This document shows positions 32,904 through 41,467 of a stretch of DNA of 44,601 nt, one piece after another (positions within the stretch are counted from its first letter, which is position 1; the number at the start of each line of letters is the position of its first letter). A program made the position numbers and the translations under genes. Source of the stretch: an uncultured Mycoplasmatota bacterium. GTDB taxonomy: Bacteria > Bacillota_I > Bacilli_A > RF39 > UBA660. The stretch is taken from contig CANOWY010000010.1 of the NCBI GenBank assembly GCA_947571135.1, positions 1 through 44,601 of the forward strand. The letters run 5' to 3'. The notes under the pieces are model-generated. The model saw only the letters and a program-made list of their open reading frames with translations. It had not been told where the DNA came from and ran no database searches.

Positions 32904-33917
32904 TCATTTCAAAATAATGCTTTTTTCATACTCTTTTAAATAGTTTTCTTGTAAAATCAATTTTCCATTTTTGATAATAAATTTAGATGTATTGGGAATT
33001 TCTAAGTCTTGTTTTTTTTCTTTCATAGCGGTTCTGTAATAATAAAGTTCATCGTTTTTGATTTCAAAAGTACCTTTAGAATTTTCTAAAAGAGTTTTTC
33101 GTTTTTCTTGCTTTTTATCATAATAGGAAACAGACAAGGTTGCAATAAATTCCTCTTCTTCTTTTCCTAAATAAAAGGAAACATTTAAATCGGATTCTTC
33201 CGTATATAAGGTATGCATTCTATTTAACCCTTCTAATTTTTCTTTGTATTCTTTTTCTTTTAAATTATCACAATAATTTCCATCACGAATTTGGTAAGTT
33301 ACGGTATTATAAAAAAGTTTTCCCTTTATGGTATATTCTATTATACTTATCATGGCTTGTTCATCATAATAGTAGATAGTATTATAACAAGGAATGGCTT
33401 TTAACGTGTTTAGGTACTGTTTCACTTCTGATTCTAAAATGTTTTTGCCTCTCATATTTTTATAAGAAAAACTATTTTGATACGTTGTATGAAAAAAAGA
33501 AAATTTAGGTTTTCCGAGGTTAATCAATTTATTTGTGTTATGGGTGTACCTTATATGATCTACTGTATAACCAAAAGGAATCAGTTTAAAAAGGGATATA
33601 AGTATAATGATTAGAAATGGAACAGATAGTTTTAGTATTTTTTTCCAATATTGTTTTTTCAATTTTTCTTGTTCTTCTTCCAATTTTTTCGTAATATCAA
33701 TGTCTTTTTTATTTTGGATTTGTAGTATTTCGTAAATAGTTGTATCTAAAACTTGGGCTAAGTTTTCTAAAATCGAAATATCTGGTAAACTTAATCCCCG
33801 TTCCCATTTACTTACGGCTTTATCTGTAACATGAATTTTTTCCCCTAATTCTTTTTGAGTTAAATTTGCCTCTTTTCTTTTGTTTGCTATCCACAACCCT
33901 ATTTTATTGTAATCCAT
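32904..33917 (-). CDS. Membrane-tethered XRE regulator with large outer domain
   Basis: 337 residues. XRE HTH 1-65 (GLWIANKRKEANLTQKELGE, DKAVSKWERGLSLPD), coiled linker (about 75-100, EEEQEKLKKQYWKK), one membrane segment (ILKLSVPFLIIILISLFKLI), then about 210 residues outside, strand-rich. Stop is TGA. Start follows GAGGGA. Overlap with the BNR membrane protein suggests a two-protein sensor, the outer propeller feeding the tethered regulator; this is inference. Confidence 0.85.
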   Translation of the reverse strand: MDYNKIGLWIANKRKEANLTQKELGEKIHVTDKAVSKWERGLSLPDISILENLAQVLDTTIYEILQIQNKKDIDITKKLEEEQEKLKKQYWKKILKLSVPFLIIILISLFKLIPFGYTVDHIRYTHNTNKLINLGKPKFSFFHTTYQNSFSYKNMRGKNILESEVKQYLNTLKAIPCYNTIYYYDEQAMISIIEYTIKGKLFYNTVTYQIRDGNYCDNLKEKEYKEKLEGLNRMHTLYTEESDLNVSFYLGKEEEEFIATLSVSYYDKKQEKRKTLLENSKGTFEIKNDELYYYRTAMKEKKQDLEIPNTSKFIIKNGKLILQENYLKEYEKSIILK

Positions 33918-33990
33918 ATAAATCCCTCACTTACAACCATTATATAATTTTAAATGATAAGATACAATCGACTGTTGGTTTACAAGAAAA

Positions 33991-34015
33991 AAGTAAATCT
34001 TTTTTCGATTTACTT
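33991..34015 (-). terminator. Terminator after the 34206-34575 remnant
   Basis: Perfect 9-bp stem AAGTAAATC/GATTTACTT, 7-base loop, then TTTTCTTG on the minus strand. Confidence 0.7.
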
Positions 34016-34086
34016 ACCAATATATTCTCTTTAACTCATTTTAGAATCTATAGTCTAATTTCCTTTACATCAATACATGAAGATGT

Positions 34087-34176
34087 TTATTTGATTTTTT
34101 CATTCTCTTCTCTATTAGAAAACTTTTCTAGTCGATTCTTTCTTTTCATTATCGCTTTTTTTCGTTCAGTATTCAT
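34087..34176 (-). CDS. Possible very small basic protein (29 aa)
   Basis: ATG at 34176 opens MNTERKKAIMKRKNRLEKFS and ends ENEKIK at 34087. There is no good ribosome site. It lies in the gap 33918-34205 and may be chance. Confidence 0.25.
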   Translation of the reverse strand: MNTERKKAIMKRKNRLEKFSNREENEKIK

Positions 34177-34205
34177 AACTTTGTATTTTTATTTTAGAAA
34201 AATTT

Positions 34206-34575
34206 TTATAATAGACTTTCTTCTATATAATTTGTGAGTTCATTTTTATTTTTTAACTTATGGGCGGTTATAATCGTATAACGATAGGAGTTAATAGTTA
34301 TCTTTATATCATCAATTTCACAGTACCAATTCTTTCCTTGTTTATAGATATAGTAACCAAATAAGAATTCCAAAGTGATCATAAAATTTAACTAATGGGT
34401 AAGCACTTATGACTAACATTATCATTTCTGCTAGGAAAATAAAATGCAACCTATTAAATTCTTTTCCTTTTTCTTTGTCAACTATTTTTCTCATCTCCTC
34501 TATAACTTCTTTCACAAAATCGTCTAGAGACACATGAAAGATATTGCTTAACAAAGATAAATTTTTTATATTCAT
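34206..34575 (-). pseudogene. Truncated, frameshifted membrane XRE regulator
   Basis: ATG 34575 opens IKNLSLLSNIFHVSLDDFVK, the tail of an XRE HTH domain; the DNA-binding half is missing. It continues through a membrane segment (FIFLAEMIMLVISAYPL) to DHFGILIWLLYL and stops at 34342. Beyond, another frame reads LFGYYIYKQGKNWYCEIDD and on to LTNYIEESLL with stop at 34206, clearly the same protein's tail. So the gene has lost its N-terminus and carries a frameshift. Sixth membrane XRE gene or remnant in the window. Confidence 0.65.
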
Positions 34576-34579
34576 TATT

Positions 34580-35554
34580 CTACTTTTTATTTATTAAATC
34601 TTGACCTTCGACTCTACTTCTTATAAATGAATCGTTTATAAGAAAATTAATAAAATCATTAATAGTTAATTTAGCATTTTTTTCAAGCAGTCTCTCCTTT
34701 TTATTAATAAAATTAGGCATTCTTTTTTTTATTTCTATAGAAGATAATCCTAAATATTCAAACCAATAAGGTAAAATCAGTTCTTTATATTTTGCTAAAC
34801 TATAATCTAGAGTATTATGGCCTTCCCCATATTTTGACTTTCCACTTAAAATAGTATACAGTTCATTATCTGAAATCAATTCGATAACAGTATGAATAAT
34901 ATCAAATTCAAATTCAAAGATTTTATAATAATCCACAATAGTAGCATTTAACATATCCCAGTGATCCTGGTTTGAAATTTTTTCGCTTTTATCATAATAT
35001 AATTTCATTGCTGGTGGCATGCAATTGTCGTTTGGTAATAAAGCATGAAGATTTTCATGACATAAATAAGCAATATTATAATTTATATCCATGATTCCTT
35101 TCCAATGTCCCCAAAAAATATACTTTTGATCAACACATTTTCCAGTATTCAATTTCGGATGAGAAATATATACATACATTGTTTTTTTAGAAGTGTTCAA
35201 TCTTATAATATCTTTAAGCCATTTATTGATATCGTTTTTCTTTTTTTCCCAAGTATTTTGAATTAACTTTAAATAGTTAACGCTTTCGTTATAATATTTA
35301 GAAAACAAATCATCTTGCATAATTTGATTCATCATAGAATCCCAATGATTGTGTAATGCAAACTGCTTAAATTCTCCACTAATAAAATATTCTTCCATTG
35401 TTTCTGTTTTTAATTCTATTTCTTCTACAATCTTAGGGTTAAGTATATTAACGATTATATTTTTTTTCCATAGAGTTAACTCTTCCATATTATTTCTATT
35501 ACTAATCATTTTCAATACTAAATAATTTTCGTCCATTATAAACTTATAATTCAT
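34580..35554 (-). CDS. Unknown protein with HExxH motif, putative zinc metallopeptidase
   Basis: 324 residues, soluble, no signal. A classical zinc motif H166-ENLH (in NIAYLCHENLHALLPNDN) sits mid-protein, with possible third ligands downstream in HTVIELISDNELY (Glu). The N-terminal 130 residues are acidic/helical and unrelated to peptidases I know. The C-terminal part is helical (EYLGLSSIEIKKRM, INDFINFLI). It lies directly upstream of the broken XRE regulator. An ImmA-like pairing of metallopeptidase with XRE regulator comes to mind, but the sequence is not ImmA. Family unrecognised. Confidence 0.7.
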   Translation of the reverse strand: MNYKFIMDENYLVLKMISNRNNMEELTLWKKNIIVNILNPKIVEEIELKTETMEEYFISGEFKQFALHNHWDSMMNQIMQDDLFSKYYNESVNYLKLIQNTWEKKKNDINKWLKDIIRLNTSKKTMYVYISHPKLNTGKCVDQKYIFWGHWKGIMDINYNIAYLCHENLHALLPNDNCMPPAMKLYYDKSEKISNQDHWDMLNATIVDYYKIFEFEFDIIHTVIELISDNELYTILSGKSKYGEGHNTLDYSLAKYKELILPYWFEYLGLSSIEIKKRMPNFINKKERLLEKNAKLTINDFINFLINDSFIRSRVEGQDLINKK

Positions 35555-35589
35555 ACATATTCCTCTATAAACTTCCTATTTATGAGATG

Positions 35590-35598
35590 ATTATATCA
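35590..35598 (-). promoter_or_regulatory. Extended -10 promoter of the HExxH gene
   Basis: Minus-strand TGATATAAT, 36 bases before the ATG. Confidence 0.5.
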
Positions 35599-35659
35599 TA
35601 TAAAAGAAATTTTTAAGAGCAATCTATGCAAAAGATTTTGATTATAATCAAAAAAAGGA

Positions 35660-37480
35660 TTAAAAATGCGTTTCTATCCACTTTACATATTCATAGATCA
35701 AATTGCTTTTCCTATTTAAAATAATTGATTTTTTGGCTAGTTCTATATCGTCTGTTATGATATTGTCCACATTTAATTCTATTACTTTTTCCATATTTTC
35801 TTTAGTATTAATAGTCCAAGCATAAATTTCTTTTCCTTCTTCATGAATACGATTTACTAATCCTTTTGTAATGTTAGATGTTTCTAAACTAAAATCATCT
35901 GCTGCTGGAAATGCATGAATATCACCATAAAAAAGACTTGCAACATAAACCGTTTTTATAGTTTCATCCATATGTTTTACATTCTCTAAAACTTGATACA
36001 CTTGAGAAGCAATTACTACATTTTCTATGTAATTTGCATTCTTAATAATTTCAATCACTGAGGCTTCAAAATTTTCTTCTTTTCCAGTTGGCTTAAGTTC
36101 AATATTTAACTTCATATCATTTTCTTTTGCCCAATCCACTACCTCTTTTAAAAGGGGAATTTTCTCTCCAATGAATTCATTTTTTAAAAAACTGCCAGCG
36201 TCTAAATTTTGGCGTTCTTCTTTTGTAACTTCCCAAACATTTTTATCCACTCCTGTAGTTCTTTTTAAATTCTTATCATGTATAACAATAATTTCTTTAT
36301 CTTTGGTTTGTTGCACATCAAGTTCAATCACATCTGCCCCTAATTCTTTAGCCCCTCTAAAGGCTGCCATTGTATTTTCTGGATATAAACTAGAGGCTCC
36401 CCGATGCGCCGTAATTTCTATTTTTCGCGTATATTCAATATTAATATCATATTTTCCTTTGTAAACACCATAAGTAAACATAGTGCCAATTCCTAAAGAT
36501 ACAATCGTAATTCCTCTAAAGATTCGTTTCAAATGTTTATTGGTTTTTGTATTTTTTTCGGTCATGGTGATAGAGATGTGACTTCCCTTTTCTCCTAATT
36601 CCTTTTTTCTTACATAATACAAAGAACTTATTCCAGCATAACTAATAGGAGCAGATAAAAGTGTAAATATAAGAAAAGAAATAGCAACAAACCCAAAAAG
36701 AATTGTGGTAAGAAAACTTTTTAATAATACATTTCCTAGTATGTCTTGTATTTTTATAATAAGAAATAATCCTAAAGCAATATAGAAAATAAAACAGATG
36801 AAAAGCGTTAATTGCACAATTGCTAAAGTAATCAAATCTTTTAAATGGTGTTTGTGTCCTAAAACATGGCTTCTTTTCCTAGCGACTTTAAAATTCGCAT
36901 TTTCTAATATATAATAATGAATAGTATATAAAAGGCGTAAAAATAAAACACAGAAAAAAGAAAAGAGAAACATACAAAGAATCACTAACGTTTGGTTTTT
37001 ACTAATATACTCTTGAATAAATTCAGGAATCATAATTCTAGAAAAAAAACTTGAACTGACTCCAACATTTAAAAAGGGAATTAAAAATAAAATAAGAATG
37101 GTAAATCCTATATTTTTAAAATGAACTATATTTTTACACTTTTCTAAAGAAATACGAATAGCATTTGTTATATTTATTTTCTTCTCTTGATAAGAGCAAT
37201 CTAAAATAACAATAATCGTTGTAATATCAAATAAAGTATATATGGAAATTATTAGAAATAAGAAAAGCAATAAAATAATAGTGTATGGATGTATAAAAAA
37301 GGAAATCATATTTTCCAAAGTTAAATAAGGAAAACCTCTTACTTTCATAATAAAATCAAATAGATGTACAAATAAAGGTGTACATAATAGAACAGATAAT
37401 AATTTAAAAAAGAATTCAAAACCTACTAATGTTTTTAAATTATAACGTATCATTTTAAATGAATCTTTTATATGTTCCAT
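35660..37480 (-). CDS. Glycerophosphodiester phosphodiesterase with N-terminal membrane domain
   Basis: About 606 residues. Residues 1-340: six to eight membrane segments (GlpQ-associated membrane domain). Residues 355-600: GDPD barrel with ITAHRGASSLYPENTMAAF (catalytic His, Arg, Glu), DVIELDVQQTKD, IHDKNLKRTTG (second His), LNIELKP, VYAWTINT. Such enzymes hydrolyse glycerophosphodiesters or lipoteichoic-acid-like chains outside the membrane. A reading from 37534 exists, but ATG at 37480 follows AGAGG and a promoter lies between. Monocistronic. Confidence 0.9.
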   Translation of the reverse strand: MEHIKDSFKMIRYNLKTLVGFEFFFKLLSVLLCTPLFVHLFDFIMKVRGFPYLTLENMISFFIHPYTIILLLFLFLIISIYTLFDITTIIVILDCSYQEKKINITNAIRISLEKCKNIVHFKNIGFTILILFLIPFLNVGVSSSFFSRIMIPEFIQEYISKNQTLVILCMFLFSFFCVLFLRLLYTIHYYILENANFKVARKRSHVLGHKHHLKDLITLAIVQLTLFICFIFYIALGLFLIIKIQDILGNVLLKSFLTTILFGFVAISFLIFTLLSAPISYAGISSLYYVRKKELGEKGSHISITMTEKNTKTNKHLKRIFRGITIVSLGIGTMFTYGVYKGKYDINIEYTRKIEITAHRGASSLYPENTMAAFRGAKELGADVIELDVQQTKDKEIIVIHDKNLKRTTGVDKNVWEVTKEERQNLDAGSFLKNEFIGEKIPLLKEVVDWAKENDMKLNIELKPTGKEENFEASVIEIIKNANYIENVVIASQVYQVLENVKHMDETIKTVYVASLFYGDIHAFPAADDFSLETSNITKGLVNRIHEEGKEIYAWTINTKENMEKVIELNVDNIITDDIELAKKSIILNRKSNLIYEYVKWIETHF

Positions 37481-37519
37481 TTTATCCTCTTCCCTTTTTC
37501 TCTTTTTTGTTCCATTCTT

Positions 37520-37528
37520 AGTATACCA
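37520..37528 (-). promoter_or_regulatory. Extended -10 promoter of the GDPD gene
   Basis: Minus-strand TGGTATACT, the same nine bases as in front of the response regulator at 24751; 40 bases before ATG 37480. Confidence 0.5.
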
Positions 37529-37625
37529 CATCAAAAAAGAACTTGAGTAAAATATAACAAGTTCTATTCTTTTATGTCATATGCTTCAAATATTGAATGA
37601 GTATTTTTTATATAGTGGTATAGAA

Positions 37626-37641
37626 AAGAATTTTGATTCTT
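37626..37641 (-). terminator. Possible terminator after YtxH
   Basis: Short stem AAGAAT/ATTCTT with 4-base loop, then TTTTCT on the minus strand, 13 bases past the YtxH stop. Confidence 0.4.
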
Positions 37642-37653
37642 CTATTTTTTATT

Positions 37654-38058
37654 TTATTTGGAAGATTCTAATTTTTCTACTACTGCTTTTGAAACTTCTA
37701 AGGCTTTATTTCGAACTTCATTTGCTGTTTTTTCTAAAGCATTGTTTCCTTTTTCTTTTGCCAAATCTACTAAATCATTTGCATTTGCTTTTATACTATT
37801 TGCTTTTTCTTTCGCCATTTTCAATACTTTTTCTTTATCTAAAGACGCTATTTCACTTTCTAATTCTTTTATTTTTTTATTAAGTTCATTTGAAATTCCT
37901 TTTTCTTTTACTTCTTTGGCTTTTTTTGCTAGTTCTTCTATTTTTTCTTTTAATTCTTCTCTTGTTTCCTTACCACTTTTGGGTGCAAATAATAATCCTG
38001 CTCCAATCCCTAAAGAAACACCCAATGCTAATTTTCCTAAATCTTTTTTCTTACTCAT
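37654..38058 (-). CDS. YtxH-like protein
   Basis: About 134 residues. After MSKKKDL comes the diagnostic GVSLGIGAGLLFAPKSGKETR, a membrane-inserting Gly-rich segment, then a long helical region with charged repeats. YtxH proteins are general-stress proteins of unknown mechanism in Firmicutes. ATG at 38058 follows TAGGGAT; the earlier open frame has no site. A plus-strand frame across it is a shadow. Confidence 0.85.
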   Translation of the reverse strand: MSKKKDLGKLALGVSLGIGAGLLFAPKSGKETREELKEKIEELAKKAKEVKEKGISNELNKKIKELESEIASLDKEKVLKMAKEKANSIKANANDLVDLAKEKGNNALEKTANEVRNKALEVSKAVVEKLESSK

Positions 38059-38172
38059 ATTATCCCTACTTTCTAAAACTAGTATAAGAGAAAATAAAGA
38101 GAAGGACAACCAACATAAAAAGGAAACTTGTCTGTTTTACAACAAACTATAGATAAATGTGTTTTATTTTTT

Positions 38173-39045
38173 CTATATTTTTTTCCATACCATTTGGTTT
38201 TCTTTAAATTCATAACTTAGTTTCTTTTCTTCATGTAAATACGATAGATAAGATTTAATTGTACTACCTACTAATACATATTGGTTGGGATTCATAGTTA
38301 AATGATAAACATCAAATATTTCTTTTAAAATACTTTCAAAAGTTTTTTCTTGTTCACAAATTTTTAAGATTTTGCCTACAATTTCTTCTACTTTGTTTGT
38401 ATTAAGTTCTATTAAAATTGCTAAAGTATTTGTAGCATTCACATGGGATGGAATATATATTTGTCCATTTAAGTTAGATAAAGATTCTAAAGTATTTAAA
38501 AATTCTCTTACATCATAGAGAAAAAATAGATGGTATTTTGAAATTGTCTCTTCACTAAATAAAGCATCTCCTAAAAAATAAACGTTATCACTTGTTTTAA
38601 TGCCTATCATAGAAAGGAAATGTCCTTTTAAAAGAAAGTATTCTAAACCAACAGGCAAATTATTTTCAACATCTAGTACTTTAGATGGACTGGCACATAA
38701 AAATTTATTTTGTAGTTCTTTAAAGGGATAACCACCATAAAGAAAAGAAGGTTCTAAAATAGGATATTCTATAAAAGATTTTTCGATTTGGTAAGCCAAA
38801 ACTTTACATCCTGTTCTTTCTTGAATTACTTTATTTCCGCCAATATGATCTGCGTTAGAATGGGTATTAATTATACCTAAAATGTTCCATCCTTGTTCTT
38901 CTACTATTTTTAATATTTTCTTTCCTGCCTCTTTGTCATTTCCTGTATCAATTAAATAAATGTTTTTATTATCTACTTTATAAATTCCAATATTGGTTGC
39001 ATTTTTTATATAGTATGTTTTTTCTCCTACTTGTATAAGTTCCAT
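38173..39045 (-). CDS. Metallo-beta-lactamase-fold hydrolase
   Basis: About 290 residues. MBL fold: NIYLIDTGND, metal motif THSNADHIGG (an Asn where the second His of HxHxDH usually lies), a KGHFLSMIGI segment, LGDALFSEETI (metal Asp) and SHV for the final His. A 70-residue helical tail follows (VEEIVGKILKIC onward). The HSNADH form is a known subgroup of MBL hydrolases in Firmicutes; the substrate is unknown. ATG 39045 lies 6 bases past GGAGG. Its promoter TGGTACAAT (39073-39081) lies within the end of the MATE remnant. Confidence 0.88.
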   Translation of the reverse strand: MELIQVGEKTYYIKNATNIGIYKVDNKNIYLIDTGNDKEAGKKILKIVEEQGWNILGIINTHSNADHIGGNKVIQERTGCKVLAYQIEKSFIEYPILEPSFLYGGYPFKELQNKFLCASPSKVLDVENNLPVGLEYFLLKGHFLSMIGIKTSDNVYFLGDALFSEETISKYHLFFLYDVREFLNTLESLSNLNGQIYIPSHVNATNTLAILIELNTNKVEEIVGKILKICEQEKTFESILKEIFDVYHLTMNPNQYVLVGSTIKSYLSYLHEEKKLSYEFKENQMVWKKI

Positions 39046-39070
39046 CATTATCCTCCCGTTTTTCTTTCTT

Positions 39071-39289
39071 TTATTGTACCATGAAAAAAGCAACTGCGAT
39101 AATGGTAATTGGAAATACAATACTCGTAGCGGCATTCCCTAAAAATCCTAGTTCACTATTTCCAATAAAGATTTGATCTACAATGTTGTAAAGTGAACTG
39201 ATAAGTAATGATACTATACAAGGAATTGAAAATTTCAGTAATAGTTTTGCTACTTTTTCTTTTCCTAGATATTTGTTGTTATTTTCCAT
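39071..39289 (-). pseudogene. MATE-family exporter, truncated to its N-terminus
   Basis: ATG 39289 follows AAAGGAGG and opens YLGKEKVAKLLLKFSIPC, SLYNIVDQIFIGNSELG, LGNAATSIVFPITIIAVAF, unmistakably the start of a MATE (NorM/MepA-type) efflux protein. It ends after about 72 residues (usual length about 450) at 39071; what follows is the MBL gene's promoter and ribosome site. The rest has been deleted. A proper start signal remains, so a short membrane peptide may still be made. Confidence 0.85.
39073..39081 (-). promoter_or_regulatory. Extended -10 promoter of the MBL gene
   Basis: Minus-strand TGGTACAAT, 28 bases before ATG 39045, inside the end of the MATE remnant. Confidence 0.45.
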
Positions 39290-39340
39290 AACACATCCTC
39301 CTTTTATTTTTTTTTGAATCCATGCTTTTAGACAAATAAA

Positions 39341-39371
39341 AAATGCATAGAAACGTCTTATGTTTCTACGC
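39341..39371 (-). terminator. Terminator after 39485-40309
   Basis: Stem GCATAGAAAC/GTTTCTACGC with one mismatch, 7-base loop, followed on the minus strand by ATTTTTTATTTG. Confidence 0.7.
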
Positions 39372-39484
39372 AATATTGCTGGTTCCGACATATTTAATTT
39401 ACCACAAAAATTTTTTTTATGTAAGTATTTTTTTCTATAAACTATTTAAAATAACTCATTTTTTTTATAAAACCGTAATTATTT

Positions 39485-40309
39485 CTAATCGTTAAGTACT
39501 TCATTTTTATCCAAAAGTTTTACTAATACTATTTTTAACACAAGAGATAGAATTCCAATACCTATTAATGCATATCCATATCGACAAATGGAATTCAGAG
39601 ATAAAACAAACTTTCCACTACTTGCAAGTTCTTGATTTACTAAATTTATTAACCAAGGCATTAAAACTCCAAATAAAATTCCACTAATTAAAGTTGCTTC
39701 ACTAAGATTTCCTAACCATTTGTAATAACTATTCTTTAAAAGAGCAATTACTATTAGAATAATTACAATACTTCCTATTAAAATACTTTTAAAAGTTGTA
39801 CTTCTAAAAAACTGAAAAGTATCAATGGCTACTTTAGCATTACTTGGCAGATTTTCTTGTACTTCTTTTATTGAATTTTGAAATTCTTTATTGAATTCTT
39901 CACTGCTTACCATATCTAATAGTTCTTTTTTTTCTTCCTCTGTAATGGTAATTCCATAATTTTTTAATACATCTTCACTATTATGAATTATATTTTCTAA
40001 TTCGTGAGATAAGTTTATCTCTTTTATTTCTTTTCCACTTAGAAGATCCATCACTTTGTCAAGACTATCCTCGATTGCATTTTTTAAATCATCATTTTCT
40101 TCTATTACTTTTGTAAGTTCTTTTTTGACATTTTCTTTATCAATATTTGTATTTTTTGAAACTTCTTTTACAATTTCTGTAGTTATTTCTTCTTTAACAA
40201 ATCCTTCTATATTTTCGGTTACGACTGCTTCTAGATTAAGAGAGACTCCTAAAACAATAAAAGCAAGTGTCATGATAATAGTAAGGATACCAATTAAAAA
40301 CTTTTTCAT
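39485..40309 (-). CDS. Unknown multi-pass membrane protein (274 aa)
   Basis: First segment at about 4-25 acts as signal/anchor; a helical, acidic outside part follows (TEIVKEVSKNTNIDKENVK, LSGKEIKEINLSHELENII), then three or more segments from 172 on (SILIGSIVIILIVIALL, TLISGILFGVLMPWLI, YGYALIGIGILSLVLKIV). Not recognised. It is monocistronic, behind a TTTTTTT-rich leader, with its own terminator. Confidence 0.75.
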   Translation of the reverse strand: MKKFLIGILTIIMTLAFIVLGVSLNLEAVVTENIEGFVKEEITTEIVKEVSKNTNIDKENVKKELTKVIEENDDLKNAIEDSLDKVMDLLSGKEIKEINLSHELENIIHNSEDVLKNYGITITEEEKKELLDMVSSEEFNKEFQNSIKEVQENLPSNAKVAIDTFQFFRSTTFKSILIGSIVIILIVIALLKNSYYKWLGNLSEATLISGILFGVLMPWLINLVNQELASSGKFVLSLNSICRYGYALIGIGILSLVLKIVLVKLLDKNEVLND

Positions 40310-40365
40310 TTAAACTCAACTCCTATAGGTATCATAACAAATTTTTTTCTAAAAATATATTTTTT

Positions 40366-40914
40366 TTATATTTCTTCAAAATAAGAATACAAACGATTTT
40401 TCCTATTTTCTTGGATATAAATTACTACATTTTGGTCTTGCGTTACAAAAGCATGCCCTTCGTATTCCAAAATCAATTTATCTTCTCCATCATAAAATTG
40501 CCATAATTTCCCTATAAAATCATCGTTTCTAACTTCTTGCCAAGTAGAGTCCTTAAAACAATCTATAATTTCTTGAATAACACTTTCTTCGGTGATTTCT
40601 TTTATTTTGATGTATTTATACTGAGTAGCAACTGATGTTATTTCCCCAGAAGAATCATGTTGAGCGAGAACCACTTTTTTGGTATTTTGTAAACTTTCTA
40701 ATAAGAGGTTTACTTTGCGTTGCCCTTCTTCTTGTTTTTGCTTTTTTTCTTTGGCTTCTTTTTCTTTCTCATTCAATTGCTCAATTCGATTATTATTGCT
40801 AGCATTTTCTAACATTTTTTCTTTTTCTATTTTAAAATGAGCAAAAGTAAAGAACAAAATAACTCCTAAACCAACTACCATCAAAAGCAATAAAGCAATC
40901 TGCTTTTTATTCAT
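40366..40914 (-). CDS. Unknown membrane-anchored protein with coiled coil (182 aa)
   Basis: ATG 40914 lies 8 bases past GGAGG; the earlier ATG at 40929 does not. Anchor at about 6-26 (IALLLLMVVGLGVILFFTF), coiled coil 30-65 (EQLNEKEKEAKEKKQKQEEG), then an outside beta domain (VLAQHDSSGEITSVATQYKY, VVIYIQENRKNRLYSYFEEI). Unrecognised. Extended -10 at 40944. Confidence 0.75.
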   Translation of the reverse strand: MNKKQIALLLLMVVGLGVILFFTFAHFKIEKEKMLENASNNNRIEQLNEKEKEAKEKKQKQEEGQRKVNLLLESLQNTKKVVLAQHDSSGEITSVATQYKYIKIKEITEESVIQEIIDCFKDSTWQEVRNDDFIGKLWQFYDGEDKLILEYEGHAFVTQDQNVVIYIQENRKNRLYSYFEEI

Positions 40915-40943
40915 TTCTGTAACCTCCACAATCTATTTTTTAT

Positions 40944-40952
40944 ATTATAGCA
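40944..40952 (-). promoter_or_regulatory. Extended -10 promoter of 40366-40914
   Basis: Minus-strand TGCTATAAT, 30 bases before the ATG. Confidence 0.5.
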
Positions 40953-41028
40953 TTAAAAAGAAAAACGCAAAACGATTTGTTTCTAGATTTTCTTACGATT
41001 TAGGATAATGAATGAAAAATTTTTTACC

Positions 41029-41334
41029 TTATTTACTAATTTTTCTAGGAAGTTCTTTACATGTTTCTAAAATGATTTCTTTATTCATTTCTTTATTTTC
41101 TATATCTTCTATTTGATACATCTTTTTTGCACCTTCATACGGAATTTGCTCTGTTAAGTTATATTTTTTGTTTCCTTTTACACATTTTACAAGTAAACGA
41201 TTGTCATAGATTCCTCCAAATAAAATATTGTCATAATAAAGTAAATATTCGCCCATCATAGGCCTACAAGTAATTGTTTCTAATGCACTTAGTTGTTCTA
41301 AAACGTATTCTTTATATTCTTTTGTTGTTTTCAT
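41029..41334 (-). CDS. TfoX N-terminal domain protein
   Basis: About 101 residues. EYVLEQLSALETITCRPMMGEYLLYYDNILFGGI is the TfoX-N core (RxMxGxxxLYxxGxxFA-like), followed by the LLVKC strand and a charged end. Stand-alone TfoX-N proteins are of unknown function in Firmicutes; in proteobacteria TfoX/Sxy regulates competence. ATG at 41334 is better spaced to AAGGA than the one at 41340. Confidence 0.85.
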   Translation of the reverse strand: MKTTKEYKEYVLEQLSALETITCRPMMGEYLLYYDNILFGGIYDNRLLVKCVKGNKKYNLTEQIPYEGAKKMYQIEDIENKEMNKEIILETCKELPRKISK

Positions 41335-41467
41335 ATTCATTTTCCTTTTTCTTTTTTATTTTTTGTATGCTTTTTTTAAATATTAGCCATATTCGATTGT
41401 TTCCTATGCTTCCACTCATAAAATCTATGATTATAATACATAAAGAAATTGTAATTTTTCCTTTCAC

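Noticed and set aside
33866-34237. Plus-strand open frame of 123 codons
   Set aside because: It is antisense to the start of the 32904 regulator and crosses a terminator; it is Phe/Ser-rich as expected from AT-rich antisense text and has no ribosome site.
37658-38152. Plus-strand frame of 164 codons across YtxH
   Set aside because: Shadow of the Lys/Glu-rich YtxH coding strand, giving Ser/Phe-rich antisense text.
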